Assembly (NCBI GenBank): GCA_900708905.1
Contig: CAADRB010000022.1
Span: 1,451,895-1,515,894, forward strand
DNA: 64,000 nucleotides
Origin: Hymenolepis diminuta
Taxonomy: Eukaryota; Platyhelminthes; Cestoda; Cyclophyllidea; Hymenolepididae
Reading direction: 5' to 3'
Below are positions 46,740 through 59,544 of the stretch, piece after piece. Under the pieces are notes generated by a model. The model had not been told where the DNA came from, did not search any database, and was given only the letters and a program-made list of their open reading frames with translations. Position numbers and translations under genes: made by a program. How positions within the stretch are numbered: the stretch's first letter is position 1; every line of letters starts with the position of its first letter.

Positions 46740-49700
46740 ATGGCTGGGAATGATTTAGCAGATGCTTATTACAGTATTCCTCGTCTTACGAGATATTGGC
46801 TTACTGCAACAATCGTTCTTTCTCTCATTGGCCGATTCGGTTTGATTGATCCCCTCAATTTGATTTTATCTTGGGATAAATTTTTCTACAATTTTGAGGT
46901 ATGTCTCAGTTGTTTTACTTTAACTAATTATTTAGTTATGGCGTCCAGTCACAGCCCTCTTTTTCTTCCCTATTACTCCTTTTACGGGTTTTCATTTTCT
47001 CATCAATTTGTATTTTCTCTACTCATATTCAACAAGACTGGAAACAAGTAGGACGAATTGCATATCGTAACATGTTTTTAAGGTACATTTAGTGGCAGAC
47101 CTGCAGATTATGTATACATGTTTCTTGTAAACTGGATCGTGCTAACGGTAAATATGCGTTAATTTATTTCTTCATTTGTTCGCAAATAATTCTTTGTCGT
47201 TATTTTTTAATTGAAATAGATTTGTTCAAACTGGAATAGTATTGAATGCACCTTTTTTGGTTTGTAGATATCTGCGTTTCTTCTCAATATTTACGTAAGC
47301 TTTCATATGTACACTCTTATTTCTGAATAATCATATTGATTCATCATCATCAACATTTTTCATGTTTAGTTACTCTTTGAGCCCATGGTTCTCAGTGTAG
47401 TCTACGTTTGGTGTCAACTTAACAAGGATGTATTTGTCACTTTCTGGTTTGGAACACGTTTCAGGGCTGTCTACTTCCCATGGGTTCTCGTGGTCTTTAA
47501 TCTCATTCTACGGGGAGGGTAAGTATAATCCTAATCTTTCAGGAAAATTGAATCACACCTTTACCCTGACCTAGCAGTTAATTCACTACCTGAGATTTCA
47601 GTGTATTGATTTCGCTACTGATTTCAGTGCTACGATGGAGTTAACGGGTATTTTTGTTGGCCACGTCTACTACTTCTTTGCTCATCAATACCCTCTCGAA
47701 TACGGTGGTGCTCAATTTCTCAAAACTCCCGGTTTCCTGTAAGTTCCATCTCTTGTACTTAAATTTACATAGTAGTATATTTTGCGCCCATTTCTTCCCT
47801 TTAACTGACAACGTCTGGACGTGTTTGCTCCTCTTAAATTAACGTATAAGGTGATGCTTTCTTTTTTTCTTCTTGACATCGTTAAAATCCGATTTGACTT
47901 ACCTTCATATGTGAGTTTTACATGTATTTGGAATAATAATAAAAACACTTAAGTGTGTGCCAAATATTTTCATCGAGGGGTGATGTTTCGCTAGATTCCA
48001 ATTTAAAATCATACTTAGATAGTTGCTGTCGGTGAAAGAATCATAAAACAGCTATGTTAATGTAGAAAATTTTTTTCTGACCTTAGGGTTAACTTTAATC
48101 TCATTAAGTTTTGATTACCACTTGTTCTTGTTATTAGTATAGATTTGCTTGATTTGTCTTGATTTTATTTTAAAAGTTGTATTTTAAATTTCAATCTGAC
48201 TATCTGTTGGTATTAAATATCAGGTTTTTACAGAAGTTCTGTCCATATTTTAAATTTGAATCAAAGTGAAAATTTTGTCAAAAATTCTTAGTGTTTTATT
48301 TAGTGTTCAACATAGTCACCATTTTTATTGATTACGTCTTCCCACCTCACCATAAGCTTTCTGATTCCTTCTTCATGGAATTTAGCCAGTTTAGACTCAA
48401 AAAAGAAACTAGCTTCCTCAAATCGACCTCTTCTCTTGAAGTAGGCCTTTGTCCTATTAAATGATTCTCTAAGCTCCAATTCCCAACCTTTGAGACTGAT
48501 TTTGAGTCCTTTCATTTCTCTATATATGGTCATATGGCAGCTCACGTTATAGGTTTTGCTCAGTTCTCTAGTAATGCAGGTTGGATTTTCATCAATGGTA
48601 ACTTGCAATTGCTCAGAAGTGAGTTCTTTTGGGCATCCTGCTCTCGGTTCGTTTATCAGGCTGAAGTTATCCTTTTTGAAACCTGAAAACCACCTTCTCC
48701 AAATCTTCTCATTTACAACATCATTTACATAAGTGTTTGAGTATTTTTGCTGCTGAGCTTCTTGTATTTTCTTTATGAAATTCAAACAGTGAAATATGCC
48801 TGATATCCTCCTTATTTGGAGTGTACATTAGGACTGAAAATAGTTATTGATAACGATAATTAATCGACAGTCTGAAAGAAGAAATAATATTTTATTAATT
48901 ACCATCGATTAGCATACAACATTAACAAGCTAAATTGAAGTAATCGCGCTCTAAACACATAACTCAAAAAGTGGACAGAACTTCTGTTACAATCTGATAG
49001 AATGTCTTAACCTTTTTCCACTTTTCTTATTTTATCCCTGATTGTCATAAGTTGGGACTTTTTCAAGCGTTGAAAGCTTTATACATTTCCTTTTGTGTTG
49101 ATAAGCGGTCAAATTCACTTAAACTCAGGGTTAAGGAGTAATTATGGGAGGTTAATTCATCCGTAGCTTTAATTCTAGTTATTTTCCGCTTGCCGTTGAA
49201 TAGTACAAAATCTTCAGCTAATTTGTCTCCAATTCCTTTAAAAAGAGGTAGAAGATACGTATAAGCAGAGGAAAAGCATTCTGTAGTTTCTGTTATACCC
49301 CCTTAACCATTGCGGTTTGCCACTTCGCTCCCTTGATGTATCAGATCCGTGAACTCTTACTGCGGAAGAGCAAATTGATCGTTACGCCACAAGCTTGCTA
49401 TTTAGTCAGCACTTTTTGACTTGCCCAATTTTATCTACTGTTCTCGAGCCTGCTTGAAAATATCTGCAAATTTATCTTTCACCACATATTGGACACCTGC
49501 ATTTATTTGATTGAAAGTCCTATCAAGGAAATGATCTGGACTGTGGTTAGATGACTTCTAAAGTATGAAATTCGGGACGCTGGATTATATTTTGATGAAC
49601 TTTACCTATTAAGTAAAACTTGAGAAACCTAATGAATCTAGGTTATTTTAATGTCCTGATTTTAATTTCTGCTTTTGCCCCATTTAACCCCCTATTTGGA

Positions 49701-51943
49701 CTATTTAGCGTTTATCTGATATTAAAAATAGTATTATTTGACCTTGACATGAGTAGTAATGATATTCTTGTCAAGCGATTATTATTTACTTGTCTGATTT
49801 ATATTGATCAATTCAGTATCATTGATGTTGTGTTAATAAACGCGTTTGCTCTGTCGTGAGAAATACTCGAAGCTTCTTTTATCCCTAGATTAGAGTAATC
49901 CTGCCCAGTGAGTACCAATTTACAGAGGCTACAAAAAGTAGGTCTGACTTGAGTGGAGTTTGATCTTATTATGCCAAGCCATCTAAAAAGCCTTAAAAAG
50001 GTTATGGAACGTGTGCAATTAAATAAATTATGGGGTTTACACAAAAGGGCAGGCATATATGAGCGAGAACACAAATGTTTGTGTAGTACTATTGACTATG
50101 AGTACTCCATAAACTAATAATGGTTACCAAATGGATGGTCAGCATCAAGTTTATTTATTACAGGAGTTCTGAATGCTTGGAATTTTTTTATAGTGTTAGA
50201 TTTAAATAGACTAATGGAAGTTGATGGCTTGAGTGCAGGATAACGGATGTATCAAAGGTTTGATTGTTCCTTTTTAGATATATCAATACCTTGATAACTT
50301 AATTTAGAGCAGGCAAGTCCAAGCTTACTGCTTAGTCCTTAAACTTTTCCAGTCCTTATTAAGAAAGTAAGTCTTCTATGACTTAATATTAAGGACTAGT
50401 AGTGCTATCTCTTCCTTTTTGAGCTTAAGATTAACTACCCTGACTTGAATTTCTCTCATTTTAATTCAGTTAAGAGACGTTTCTTGGTGCCTCATATGCA
50501 GGATATTGCTCTGAAACCCCTTGTAAAAATTGTTATTGGTATTGCAGAAAACTTGTGCAAGTTTTAATCATGAGGAGGAGTCCGAATAGGGAGAATAGCA
50601 AACTATGTCAACAAGGTACGAAACAGTGAAGGGGGTCAAGAAGTAGAGCAATTGAATTGTCTGTATTCTCATTACGCTATCTATGGTATGTCCCAATGTT
50701 CAAATTCAATTGTTTGGCTCACAAATTCATGGATGATCATTATCTCCACGATGTTCAGAGCTTGTTGGTCGAGTGATTGTGGTTTGTCAAGCTACTTCAT
50801 TTTATCTAATAAACTTAATGTAGATAAAGGAGACTATTAATGTTTTTTAACAAAGTAGAGCTAACAAAAACATTAACTCCAAAAATAACGCCTCAGATAA
50901 ATAATCTTATTTGCATTTCTGTGGGGAAATAAAAGATGTCCCTTATACTAATTTGTTATCTTGTTGTATCCATGTGGACATTGTGACGGTAGTGGTATTT
51001 CAAAATCCATTTGTTGACTTATTTTTACGCAAATGTATTTTAGAGCCTTTGCTTACTAAACACAAATGCCATAGTGGATATGAAATTCCATAACTCATCA
51101 ACAAGTGAATTTTCATTTGTATTTTATTTTCTATTGAATACTTTACTTATTAAACCCGTTAGCGCACATGTTGTTTTAAATGACTACTTACAGTAATGAT
51201 TTTATTCCTTTAGTTCATTTGATCAAAAGAAAATGATCAGTTAGTATTTACTATGGGGATTAGAAATGGATATGGAGATTTATAGGTTTTAATGTGATAT
51301 CAATTTTGTGGAGAGGAGTAAAATGTAAATTTTGTAAACATTTTGTGCTTGAGACCTGGGTTGGAGATACTTGAGAGCTTTAGGTCCGGTTGAAGGTTGT
51401 CCCTTTTAATAGGCTTTAATTGGATTGTNNNNNGGGGGGGGAGAAGAGGGGTCGCTTACCTCATTCTCAAAACTGTTAGTTGGCAGTTATTTGATAATAT
51501 TTAAAAGATGGATTGTAAGATCGGATGCTCTGAGAGAGATGTAATTATGTGTTATATAATCTCCTAAATATGATTTGTCTTTTAATTCATACAAATTTTC
51601 TGCTCTGCATGGATAGATGGCGTTGTGAAGCATATTTAATTAGTATGCTCGTATTCTGCCAGAGGTTGTAACCAGTGTTAATGGTTTTTACTATCTCTGA
51701 GTGGGCACCCATGGTTCTCGATCTCACAAATTCACAATGTGCATATTACCACTAGCAATCCGTCGTTTTACTCTATTTGTAATTTCTTTTCGTAATCACA
51801 ATTTGTTCTCCCTCTGCAGGTACCAAATGTTCCCTCCAGAACGAAATTTCGTAACTGGATTTGGGGTTCCTCCACTACGCCGTACGGCAGATGACACATC
51901 TAGTCGAGGTTTTCCAGGACGCGGTCGAACCCTCAACGGATAG
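46740..51943 (+). CDS. DERL1: Derlin-1, ER-associated degradation channel protein
   Basis: Seven exons join in frame to 248 residues: 46740-46898, 46936-47047, 47083-47147, 47268-47294, 47370-47518, 47628-47738 and 51820-51943. Human Derlin-1 has 251. Landmarks in order: PRLTRYW near residue 15; the WR motif (W55-R56); the exon 2-3 join giving RLET-S-TF-SGRPADY; VYVWCQLNKDVFVTFWFGTRF; the GxxxG helix (G178-IFV-G182) followed by HVYYFF; and FGVPPLRRTAD. It ends in an exact SHP box F-x-G-x-G-x-x-L (residues 239-246), the p97/VCP docking site. Derlins are catalytically dead rhomboids in the ER membrane that help move misfolded proteins to the cytosol. Introns are 37, 35, 120, 75, 109 and 4081 nt, and exon 4 is a 27-nt microexon. 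The last intron carries a mariner relic. Confidence 0.95.
48231..48987 (-). mobile_element. Internally deleted mariner element (757 bp)
   Basis: Inverted ends match over about 26 bp with about 4 differences. The left begins cagaagttctgtcca, and the right, reversed, begins acagaagttctgtcca. TA lies outside each end (48229-48230 and 48988-48989), as expected for mariner target duplication. The ends contain the palindrome ACAGAAGTTCTGT. The transposase reads on the minus strand. An ATG at 48828 opens MYTPNKEDIRHISLFEF, then a frameshift near 48,745 moves to the frame with NEKIWRRWFSGF, NEPRAGCP and HMTIYREMK (paired helix-turn-helix DNA-binding region). It jumps directly to the C-terminal end EEGIRKL..RW and GDYVEH. 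The catalytic DDD core is absent. Element is non-autonomous and sits antisense in Derlin-1 intron 6. Confidence 0.85.
48300..48828 (-). pseudogene. Broken mariner transposase
   Basis: N-terminal DNA-binding half plus the last roughly 35 residues. The middle of about 180 residues with all three catalytic aspartates is missing, and there is a frameshift between the start-proximal segment and the helix-turn-helix segment. A family member is normally about 340-350 residues. Confidence 0.8.
51429..51433. other. Assembly gap (5 N) next to a G run
   Basis: Five N are followed by eight G at 51434-51441. This is probably an unresolved homopolymer or a join. It lies in Derlin-1 intron 6, so the protein is unaffected. 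Confidence 0.9.
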
Positions 51944-53310
51944 GGATCTCTCGTTGGTTGGCATTGAGCTATATTTCTTCCACCACTGAATGTATTTTCA
52001 ATTTTCTCACCAACCTCCCTCTTTATGTGTCACCTAATGTAGATAAATGTCTGCGAGTACGTGTGCTGCTTTCTCCCTGTCTTATGCAGAGACTATGAAT
52101 ATCGTTGTGTCTTCCTTTGGTCTTGAATGTCTTGGGGGATGGAAGAGTAGTATCTGCAGTTAATAGACAAATTCTAAGCCTAATTTAGTCAAAAACAAAC
52201 CTTAGATTAAGGTGCCTAGATAGATTGTAGGAAATGTTGATTGGGTGCAATCTTGGTTATATATATATATATATATATATATGCGAAAGCAGTGATTAAC
52301 TAACCAATTCTCTGAAGTAAAGTGAACTTGCTTATATTGAGTGCAAAAGGAATGAAAATTTGGCGAGGTTCTCGGAATTGTTGACTATTAATGAATCCGG
52401 GAAGGTCTGCAATTCGCTGCAGAGAGGTTTTGCTGACAATTTCTCGAAATGGAATTGCTTAAAATGAAATAAATTTTTCGATCTCAGCTCTCTGGCTGAA
52501 CTATTTGGTTATCGCTCGGTACAATTTGATGTAAAATTAAACATTACAGAACCGCCGAAAGATAAAATCTAACACTGGGGATGCTAATAAGATCAAGAAG
52601 CAAATTGGAAACTTCAAATGTGTCTTGAAGTTAATGACTGACGATATTAATTTATTAAGTGAAGCGGACTGTCACTAGGTACCTACTTACTGGAATTCTT
52701 TAATTGTTGACAGAGCCGAAATCCGATCTGAGGCTGGTACTGAGGTAATCGGTATTTACAAAGGTAGGGAGCAAGAACTGACTCGAGTAACTGCCGAAGT
52801 GCTTTCTTGACAATGGAGAAATAGCTCGTATTGACGAACTGCGAAAGTTTTAATTTGCATATAAGTGGACGCTCATTGTGTAAGCGAATGAATTTCGGGC
52901 TAAAATGTCCGCAGAACGAATGATCGTTGCAATAAGAATAGCAATTCAGGGAACATTGTAGAACAGTACTTACCTTTGTTGACCTACTGAAGGTATTTGA
53001 TTCATTATCCATCTGTATGATTTTTTTATGGCACTGTGCAAACGAAAGTTATCTAGAAATATGATCAACTGCTTTAGGTAACTCCTAAATGTTCCAAAGG
53101 ACCACATAAAAGACTTGAGGGACTAATGCTAATCACAAATTTATAGGAACTCACTATTTTCTGATCTGCAATGGCAGTTAGCTTCATTTCTCCCACCCTC
53201 ACCAAACAGTGTATATCATAAATTTTCTTTTTGCTCGAGGCACAGTTTTGCGCTTACAAAATAACCAGCCAGTGAGCGCGATTTTCCTGCCTACTCAATG
53301 GTCTGACTTC
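51944..53310. other. 3' flank of Derlin-1 and spacer
   Basis: No gene seen apart from the microsatellite. The 109-codon minus frame at 52683-53012 has no recognised motif. A YYFSIVKKALRQLLESVLAPYL-like segment in it could be relic coding sequence but is unsupported. Confidence 0.35.
52258..52282. repeat. (TA)n microsatellite
   Basis: An uninterrupted run of about 12 TA units just 3' of Derlin-1. Confidence 0.9.
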
Positions 53311-54170
53311 AGAAGCCACCGAGCTCGTGCCAGACGTCATTCCTAAACCGTTCTTAACCCCCCAAGACAACCTCAAGCTTCCCATTCTGGAGAACATCGG
53401 AAAACCGGAATCACAGCTAGAGAAGTGTTTATTGGCTGAGATACGTACGAAGTCACAGAGTAAACAACCTGATGGACCACATCATAAAGAAAATGAGAAA
53501 GACAAGTGAGTCGAATCCTCTTATGGCAGACAATGACAACATGATCTCCACACAATCGCCCCAGAAACGGAATTTGATACAAAGCAGTTCCATACTCAAA
53601 ATCAAGAACGCTCCAAAAACTTCTGTTCATCACTGGTGATTCCAATTCTGAAAGAGGAGAGAAGAAGCAGTGTCCGTATGAGCAAGCACTTGCCACCCAC
53701 AAGTGTAAGAGAAACGCGTAGAAATTTGAACTATTAAGTCCCCCAAAACTGTTCCAACCGGAAAAGCGTAAATATCAGCTACAACAAAGTCTACCAACCA
53801 ACTCCAGCATCACGCTACCTCGTTGCAATAGTTTGATTACCGGATTCTGAATTTCTAAAAGTCAAATAGGTTCGTCCCATTCTCCAAGCATTAGCTTCTT
53901 CCAGAACAGCCATATCACCTAAGCAGATAGCATCCCATCCTTCTCTGTCTTCAGAAACGTTATTAAAACCTCATCATTCCAAAATCCTCAAGTTACTTCC
54001 ATTCAATATGCGATCAAATTGCGGCAAGCAACAAACAAATGAAGACGCGGCTCAAGACAAATGTAAATATCAACTCGTAGATAAAGCAGCAGAACAGCTA
54101 TCCAGTATACTATCCTCAAACCAATATGTTTCTCATTCACTATTAATTACCTGCACTTTATGACTTAAAG
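53311..54170 (+). pseudogene. Decayed coding-like stretch, identity unknown
   Basis: After an acceptor-like gacttcag at about 53310, a frame reads ATELVPDVIPKPFLTPQ, continues through ILENIGKPESQLEKCLL and reaches KENEKDK at a GTGAGT donor. Beyond it, protein-like runs continue in shifting frames (MADNDNMISTQSPQKRN, GEKKQCPYEQALATHKCK, SNCGKQQTNEDAAQDKCKYQL), each broken by stops. Higher G+C and codon-like composition suggest an old gene or retroelement ORF decayed by frameshifts. A real multi-exon gene is the alternative. I recognise no family. The minus-strand 109-codon frame here is its shadow. Confidence 0.35.
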
Positions 54171-54417
54171 ACAATCTTCATGAATTTCCATATATCCCGT
54201 TTCCATTAACTACTTGTTATTCACGACATTTTGAGCATTTAGAATATGATGCTACTTGGATCTGTTACTTATCCGATAGGGTACACTGAAAAACTTCTAC
54301 AAGGATGCAAATTAATGTTAGATAAATATATCGTGGAAACGGCGTATGAAAAACAATCTGTATGTACGTAGGTAATGTCTTCAATTAGATGAACGCAGGC
54401 CAATTCTAAGATTAACG

Positions 54418-54830
54418 GTACTTTCATTTAAGACTCTAGCAAAACTGCTTGAAAGAATCGTCGAGCCTGTTCCTCTATACGGCTTGTCTTCTATTGTCTA
54501 TCGCAAGGTAGATTATATCAAATTAGATATTGTTCAGAACACTGCTTGGTGGATGATCCTGGGCCCGTACAAGTGACGAAAAATGAGTGTCAAAGTTCTG
54601 GCAGAAGAAGTGTAGGCTTAACCTCTGAGCAAGTCTGCAAAATGAGGGGATACAATCGCTAAATCTTTATTGAATTCTCAATTACAAAAATTGGAGAAAT
54701 CTATAGTTCCTCATAAAAAGAGCTGGCTTAGGCAGCTCAGTGCAGATGTGACGCACCTTCTCGGTAAGAAAGATTGTGCACTGTGGATGCTGAATTCTAA
54801 TAAGAAATCTATCTTGTGCTAAATAGAACA
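54418..54830 (+). pseudogene. Degenerate non-LTR reverse transcriptase 3' end
   Basis: One frame reads KTLAKLLERIVEPVPLYGLS, then KVDYIKLDIVQNTAWWMILG before a stop. The pattern LYG-(S)...-LD-QN-(A)...-ILG is typical of the region after the catalytic domain in LINE reverse transcriptases. A second frame gives DTIAKSLLNSQL, KSWLRQLSADVTHLLG and ends at a stop. The element is truncated and full of stops. The upstream catalytic FADD block was not found. Confidence 0.5.
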
Positions 54831-55020
54831 CCAGTCATGGAAAAAGTTATGAAATAAAGAGGAATAGCCTGCATCGAAGTTCGGTGTCATTGACTCTTTA
54901 CAAACGCGTCTGAGACGAGAAGGTGGTCATGAATAAACCTTTATCGAAACACACATTCCACAAACTGACAGATTTCTGACCCAGCGGATGGCTGTCACAA
55001 AAGCGTGTGAAAAGAGAGTG

Positions 55021-57529
55021 ATTACGTGATCATTATAAATCTGCCACCCAGATTTTCAGTGTAAGGTATACTTTAAAATATTATGAAATGAAGTTAAAAC
55101 GATGACGACCTGATGATTTCAGATTAAGTTGGTGTTAGATTCTCGGCTTACTCCATAGCTTTCTGATATTGCTTAAACCGCTTCTATCATCCCTTCTGTT
55201 TAGATTCTCTCCATGATTAAAAATTATAATTTTTTGCTTTAACATGGGTAATAATAATATTATCGAGATCATGGATCGAATAAAAAGATCCAAGTATGAG
55301 AACGCACGCGTTATTGTGTTTGCAAGTTTAAGAATTGGAAAAGTGGGGTTTCTTTATCCTGGCGACACCGTAAGTTAGTGATAAGAACTTTTATAGGAAG
55401 TATTGTTTGGACCAAGATTTATTAAAAAAGCCAAGATAGGAAGGAATGGTATCAAGGTCTATAAATACACGAAAGGTAGATCAGAAAACATTAAGAGGTA
55501 AAACAGCGGGAGGAAGCGACCATCTTGGCACTTTCATTCAAAAGCCTCTTGAAATGTGATTGAGTATATCCCACGTCTAAGCTTCTCAATGATCCGCTTG
55601 CTGACAATTGCTTTCATATTGCTGGTGAGGTCGCTAGATTAGCCAACTTCCATTGGTAGCTTACATTGTGATGACAGTAAGTAATAATTTAATGCTATAT
55701 GGGGCGAAAGGTTAAATCTACAGACAAACTGGCGATTCCAAAGTCCAGATACAATAAGAATTTGATTCCTTGAGTGTACCTGTCCTAGATTTCATAGACA
55801 TTCCTTAGATTACTTTTACTGTCATGCTTGGATGTTGAGTAAAAGTAGTATTGATGTAGAAGAAAATAAAGAAAACGATATTCTTAACCAATTCACTGAA
55901 AGTATATATTAATATACCACATTTTGTATGCCAGACTTATTAGCAAATTTTAAATCAAGAATAAAATTTAAAAATTTTCTCAATGCGACGTCCCTAAAGT
56001 AACCTTACGAAGAACTGACTTTTGTCTCATAAAAAGACAACAGGATAATTTTAAATATCAATATCTGGAATATACTAGTAAATGTGGGTCTCTTACATAG
56101 ATAAGACAAATTAGAATGCATTTTATTGAAAATGATAAAAGTAAATATTATGTTGTTATAGTGGGGCAATGGAAGATATTATTCTTATTGCGGGACAAGC
56201 CTTGTGAAGTAAGCCAAACATTGTGACTGAAATATTTAGAGAAAAGCCTTAAAATAAAGTGGAAAGCCTTTCCAGCCGATAAACAACACGCATGCTATTT
56301 TCTCAATCAATCATTAATTTATAACAGACGTTCCATTACTTAGTCTCACTTTAGCAATAAATCAGAACCTTTCACAATACGTCAAAATAAGTCTATTTAC
56401 GGATAGACTGATTAATAACATAAGTCAATGCTTACCTTAGTTTAACGGCACTTCCATCCAATTAATACTTCAATATTTAAGAAAAATATAACGAATTGGG
56501 TCAGCCGATGCGTGGCTACTGAGAGTAAGAAGGAAAACTAATCGATAAAAGTAAGGTTTTATTGATGAAATGTGATATGACAACGCTGATCCATAAGCTG
56601 GTGTTAGACGCTTGAGATGCATGAAAAATAAATGCAGCTCAGAGTAGCGACATATAGTGTCCAACTCCCGAAAAACAAATTTCCTTTAGCGGATTGATTA
56701 TGCATGCCTCAAACTCCATGTGCTGTATTTAGACTGTTAAAAGAGTTTTCATGACAGACTCATGAAATATTGTATGCTTTCAGAGGATTTATGTAAGATA
56801 GCAGTTAATAAAAATATCTGCACTTATGCCGGGAAGGGTAATTTCCCTCAAAATAGAACTCTGGAAATTAGCATAACAAAGATATAACAGAACACGGAAA
56901 CAAGAATATTATATGTTGAGCCCCTTATTAAGTGGCTAACACCTGTAAGGCAGGGATAAAGCTTAACTCAGAGACTATCTTGAATTATTCTAAGCACACA
57001 ACGTTAAACACATAATGGGGTAAGAGTCCATTTTATCAGAACGCTGGGTAATGGGTAAAGCGTGACTGATAGGCAAACAGTGCTAGTGTGGGGAAATGAA
57101 CTGGGTGTGGTAAATATTCATGCGCATTAAATAGTCATTAGTCATAGAAGAAGGGCGAAAGAGGTGGAACACTTTTGAGTAGAATCAACTGGAACCTAAC
57201 ATAAATACATCACAAAAAATAACTTGGAGGCTTCTGTTGCCTACAGAAAAGACTCCCTTCACAAACGATTCGTTTGCATTTACATAAGCAGAACGTTTTT
57301 TTCGAAATATCAGGCAGCACAGTTTTAACTGCTAAAACAGTATTTACAGAGGGAGACAATATTACAGCTTATCCATGCTGAAGAATATTATAAATGAAAA
57401 GAATTCTTAGAATTATGGAAAATTTATATTTTCCAAAGCTAAATAAGTACGAATCAGTTACTTTATCTGCTATCTGCTGCCCTTTTAGCTACATCTGCTA
57501 TTCTGCTATTTTGAAACTGTAGGAGGTTA
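55021..57529. other. Intergenic, nothing recognised
   Basis: AT-rich. A 64-codon minus frame at 56470-56664 lies in slightly richer G+C, without motif. Confidence 0.45.
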
Positions 57530-57660
57530 AATATCATATAAGCACGTTTAGTCTCCTCAGCCATTGGAAGAAAAACGAATAGAAGAGGCAAGACCGATCA
57601 TTCCCGATTAAGAAAACCGTCGATAGGCATTAATCATTGTGGACAAAAATGTAGTACAAG
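57530..57660 (+). repeat. Dispersed repeat family (gagatatactca), fragment
   Basis: Shares ctcagccattggaag and aggcattaatcattgtggacaa with the copies at 58.4 and 61.5 kb (cattaaccattgtgacaa, tcagccagtgggag). Confidence 0.35.
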
Positions 57661-58369
57661 CCAGGGGGGCGAATAATTAAATTTGAATATTGAACGTAAC
57701 CTTCCCATTTAGCAAATATTGTGTAACCCGAATCCAAAAGTCATGTGCAATAAAACAGTTTACTATCTTGACATTACTCTTAATATCTTTTTGATCTCCT
57801 CCACTTTATCAATTATTGAACTTTCTGTTAACAGGTTTTAGCTGCTTCCCATAATAAAAACTGTGTTTGGTGATAAAAATTGCCAGCCAACTAACTAGTT
57901 GAGCCACTCGCCTAAAATAAAACGCTCTCTTTTGCAATAAACCTTCATCAAGATTAGTAAAAATTGGCATAAATTCAGTTCTGATTTTGTCAGTAGAACT
58001 ACGTTAAGATTCCGGCCAAGTTAAGTTCATAAAAATCTCCTTATGGAACTAATAATCTTCCTAAAGATTGACGAAATACAACGAAATTTCAATATGATAG
58101 GACGAAAAGTCAATTAAGATGTATTTATATTGGTAAAATGTGAGAGGAAAGGAAAGAAGCAGGAAAGATAACAGTAAATTGATGGATCAGGGAAATAACC
58201 AACATCGCGGAGGAAGTGGACAGGGAAGACAGGTTAAGGTACGCTGAGTGTAACTAATGGTTTTAGCTCTTTGTTCGTTTTCTAAATACTCAATAAATAT
58301 CAACGTATGAAAATAAGGACAGCGCGGTTATAAATTAACATATATGATTGGTTAAATTGTATGCTCGTT

Positions 58370-58560
58370 GATACTGAGGAGATGGAAGCAAGTTGAGCTA
58401 ACATTTTCGCCAGATAATAAGGGAACACTTACCAGCACGCAGACCATCGCGGCCTCAATGGATAAATGGAAAACTATGATCTGAGATATACTCAGCTACA
58501 ATCGTAAATCGCTTTAGACGGCATTAACCATTGTGACAAGATTGCTGCTTCTCCTCGACT
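58370..58560 (+). repeat. Dispersed repeat family (gagatatactca), copy
   Basis: Aligns with 61.50-61.69 kb: cgccagataataagggaacacttaccagcacgcag against cagccagtgggaggacgcttgccagcgcgcag, and a shared cctgagatatactca-c-acaatc core (here with tctgagatatactcagctacaatc). Confidence 0.5.
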
Positions 58561-59544
58561 AGTTTTCTTTCTTCCTTATTTTCTCCCTTTTCATTCTATT
58601 TTAAATTAAAGTAACTTTCAAATATCCTCTTCCTAACATTTAATTTTATGTGAAACAGGAGAAAATTAAGCAAAGCTAACTGTTTAACAGTTAACACAAT
58701 AGCATTTGTGGTTTAACAAGGACGAATAGATTTCATTTTAAAAAAACAATCAGACCGTGTGTAACAACACACCGCTAGCATTTTCGATCAGTAAATTGCT
58801 ATTTATGTAAAGCTTACAAAGTTATTTCATCTCCAAAAACAATCCTTTTAAGCTGGTTAATTCAAAACTGATGGAAGTGTTTATACCCCTCTTTTTAAAA
58901 TGTAACCCTTATCAGAATCTCGCCTCCGTCTTACTTTACTTTGTTATGGAAACTGTTTGAGGTTAAACGTCTTAGTTAGGGATTTAATTAGCTTAAATTA
59001 ATGGATATTGACCATAAGTCCTTTTCAACGCTTAAAATAAAAGTCCCAAAATTAAAAATAACTTATATTTATAATTAATGTGTTTTATATTTTCGTTTAG
59101 GTAAACCGCAACCAATTTCTACTCTTAGAATTGGTCTATCCTTGTCTAGACATCTTACAATGCTTCTTATTGGTAACTTTGTTTTTGAAAATCACACGGG
59201 TGGGAACTTTATTTTGTATTGTCCATATGGAGCAGTTCCAAAATTACATGTACATAAAGGGCGGCGGTTTATTTTTTTCTGTGGGTTTTTATACATCCTG
59301 TTTGGAGCATACATCAAATCAGCCATTTCCATGCATTGAATTTGAAATAAGTGTTATTAGTCAAACTAGTGCAAAAGACGTATGCCCATGTTCATTGTGG
59401 TAGCACCTGAACATACAAAATAGTACAGTAGTCTAGTAAGCGATTAAACAATGGACCGAATAAAAGTACTATAATGAAGTCTGGATATCAGGATTCTAAC
59501 TTTATTTGAATTCTAGAAACAGTGAGTTTTCCACGTTCTCAAAA

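Noticed and set aside
53373..53702. 109-codon minus-strand frame
   Set aside because: Opposite strand of the decayed coding-like stretch, which has the better codon pattern on the plus strand.
59131..59403. Two overlapping plus-strand frames of 90 and 65 codons
   Set aside because: Two open frames at once suggest stop-poor composition rather than coding. No family, and the starts are not convincing.
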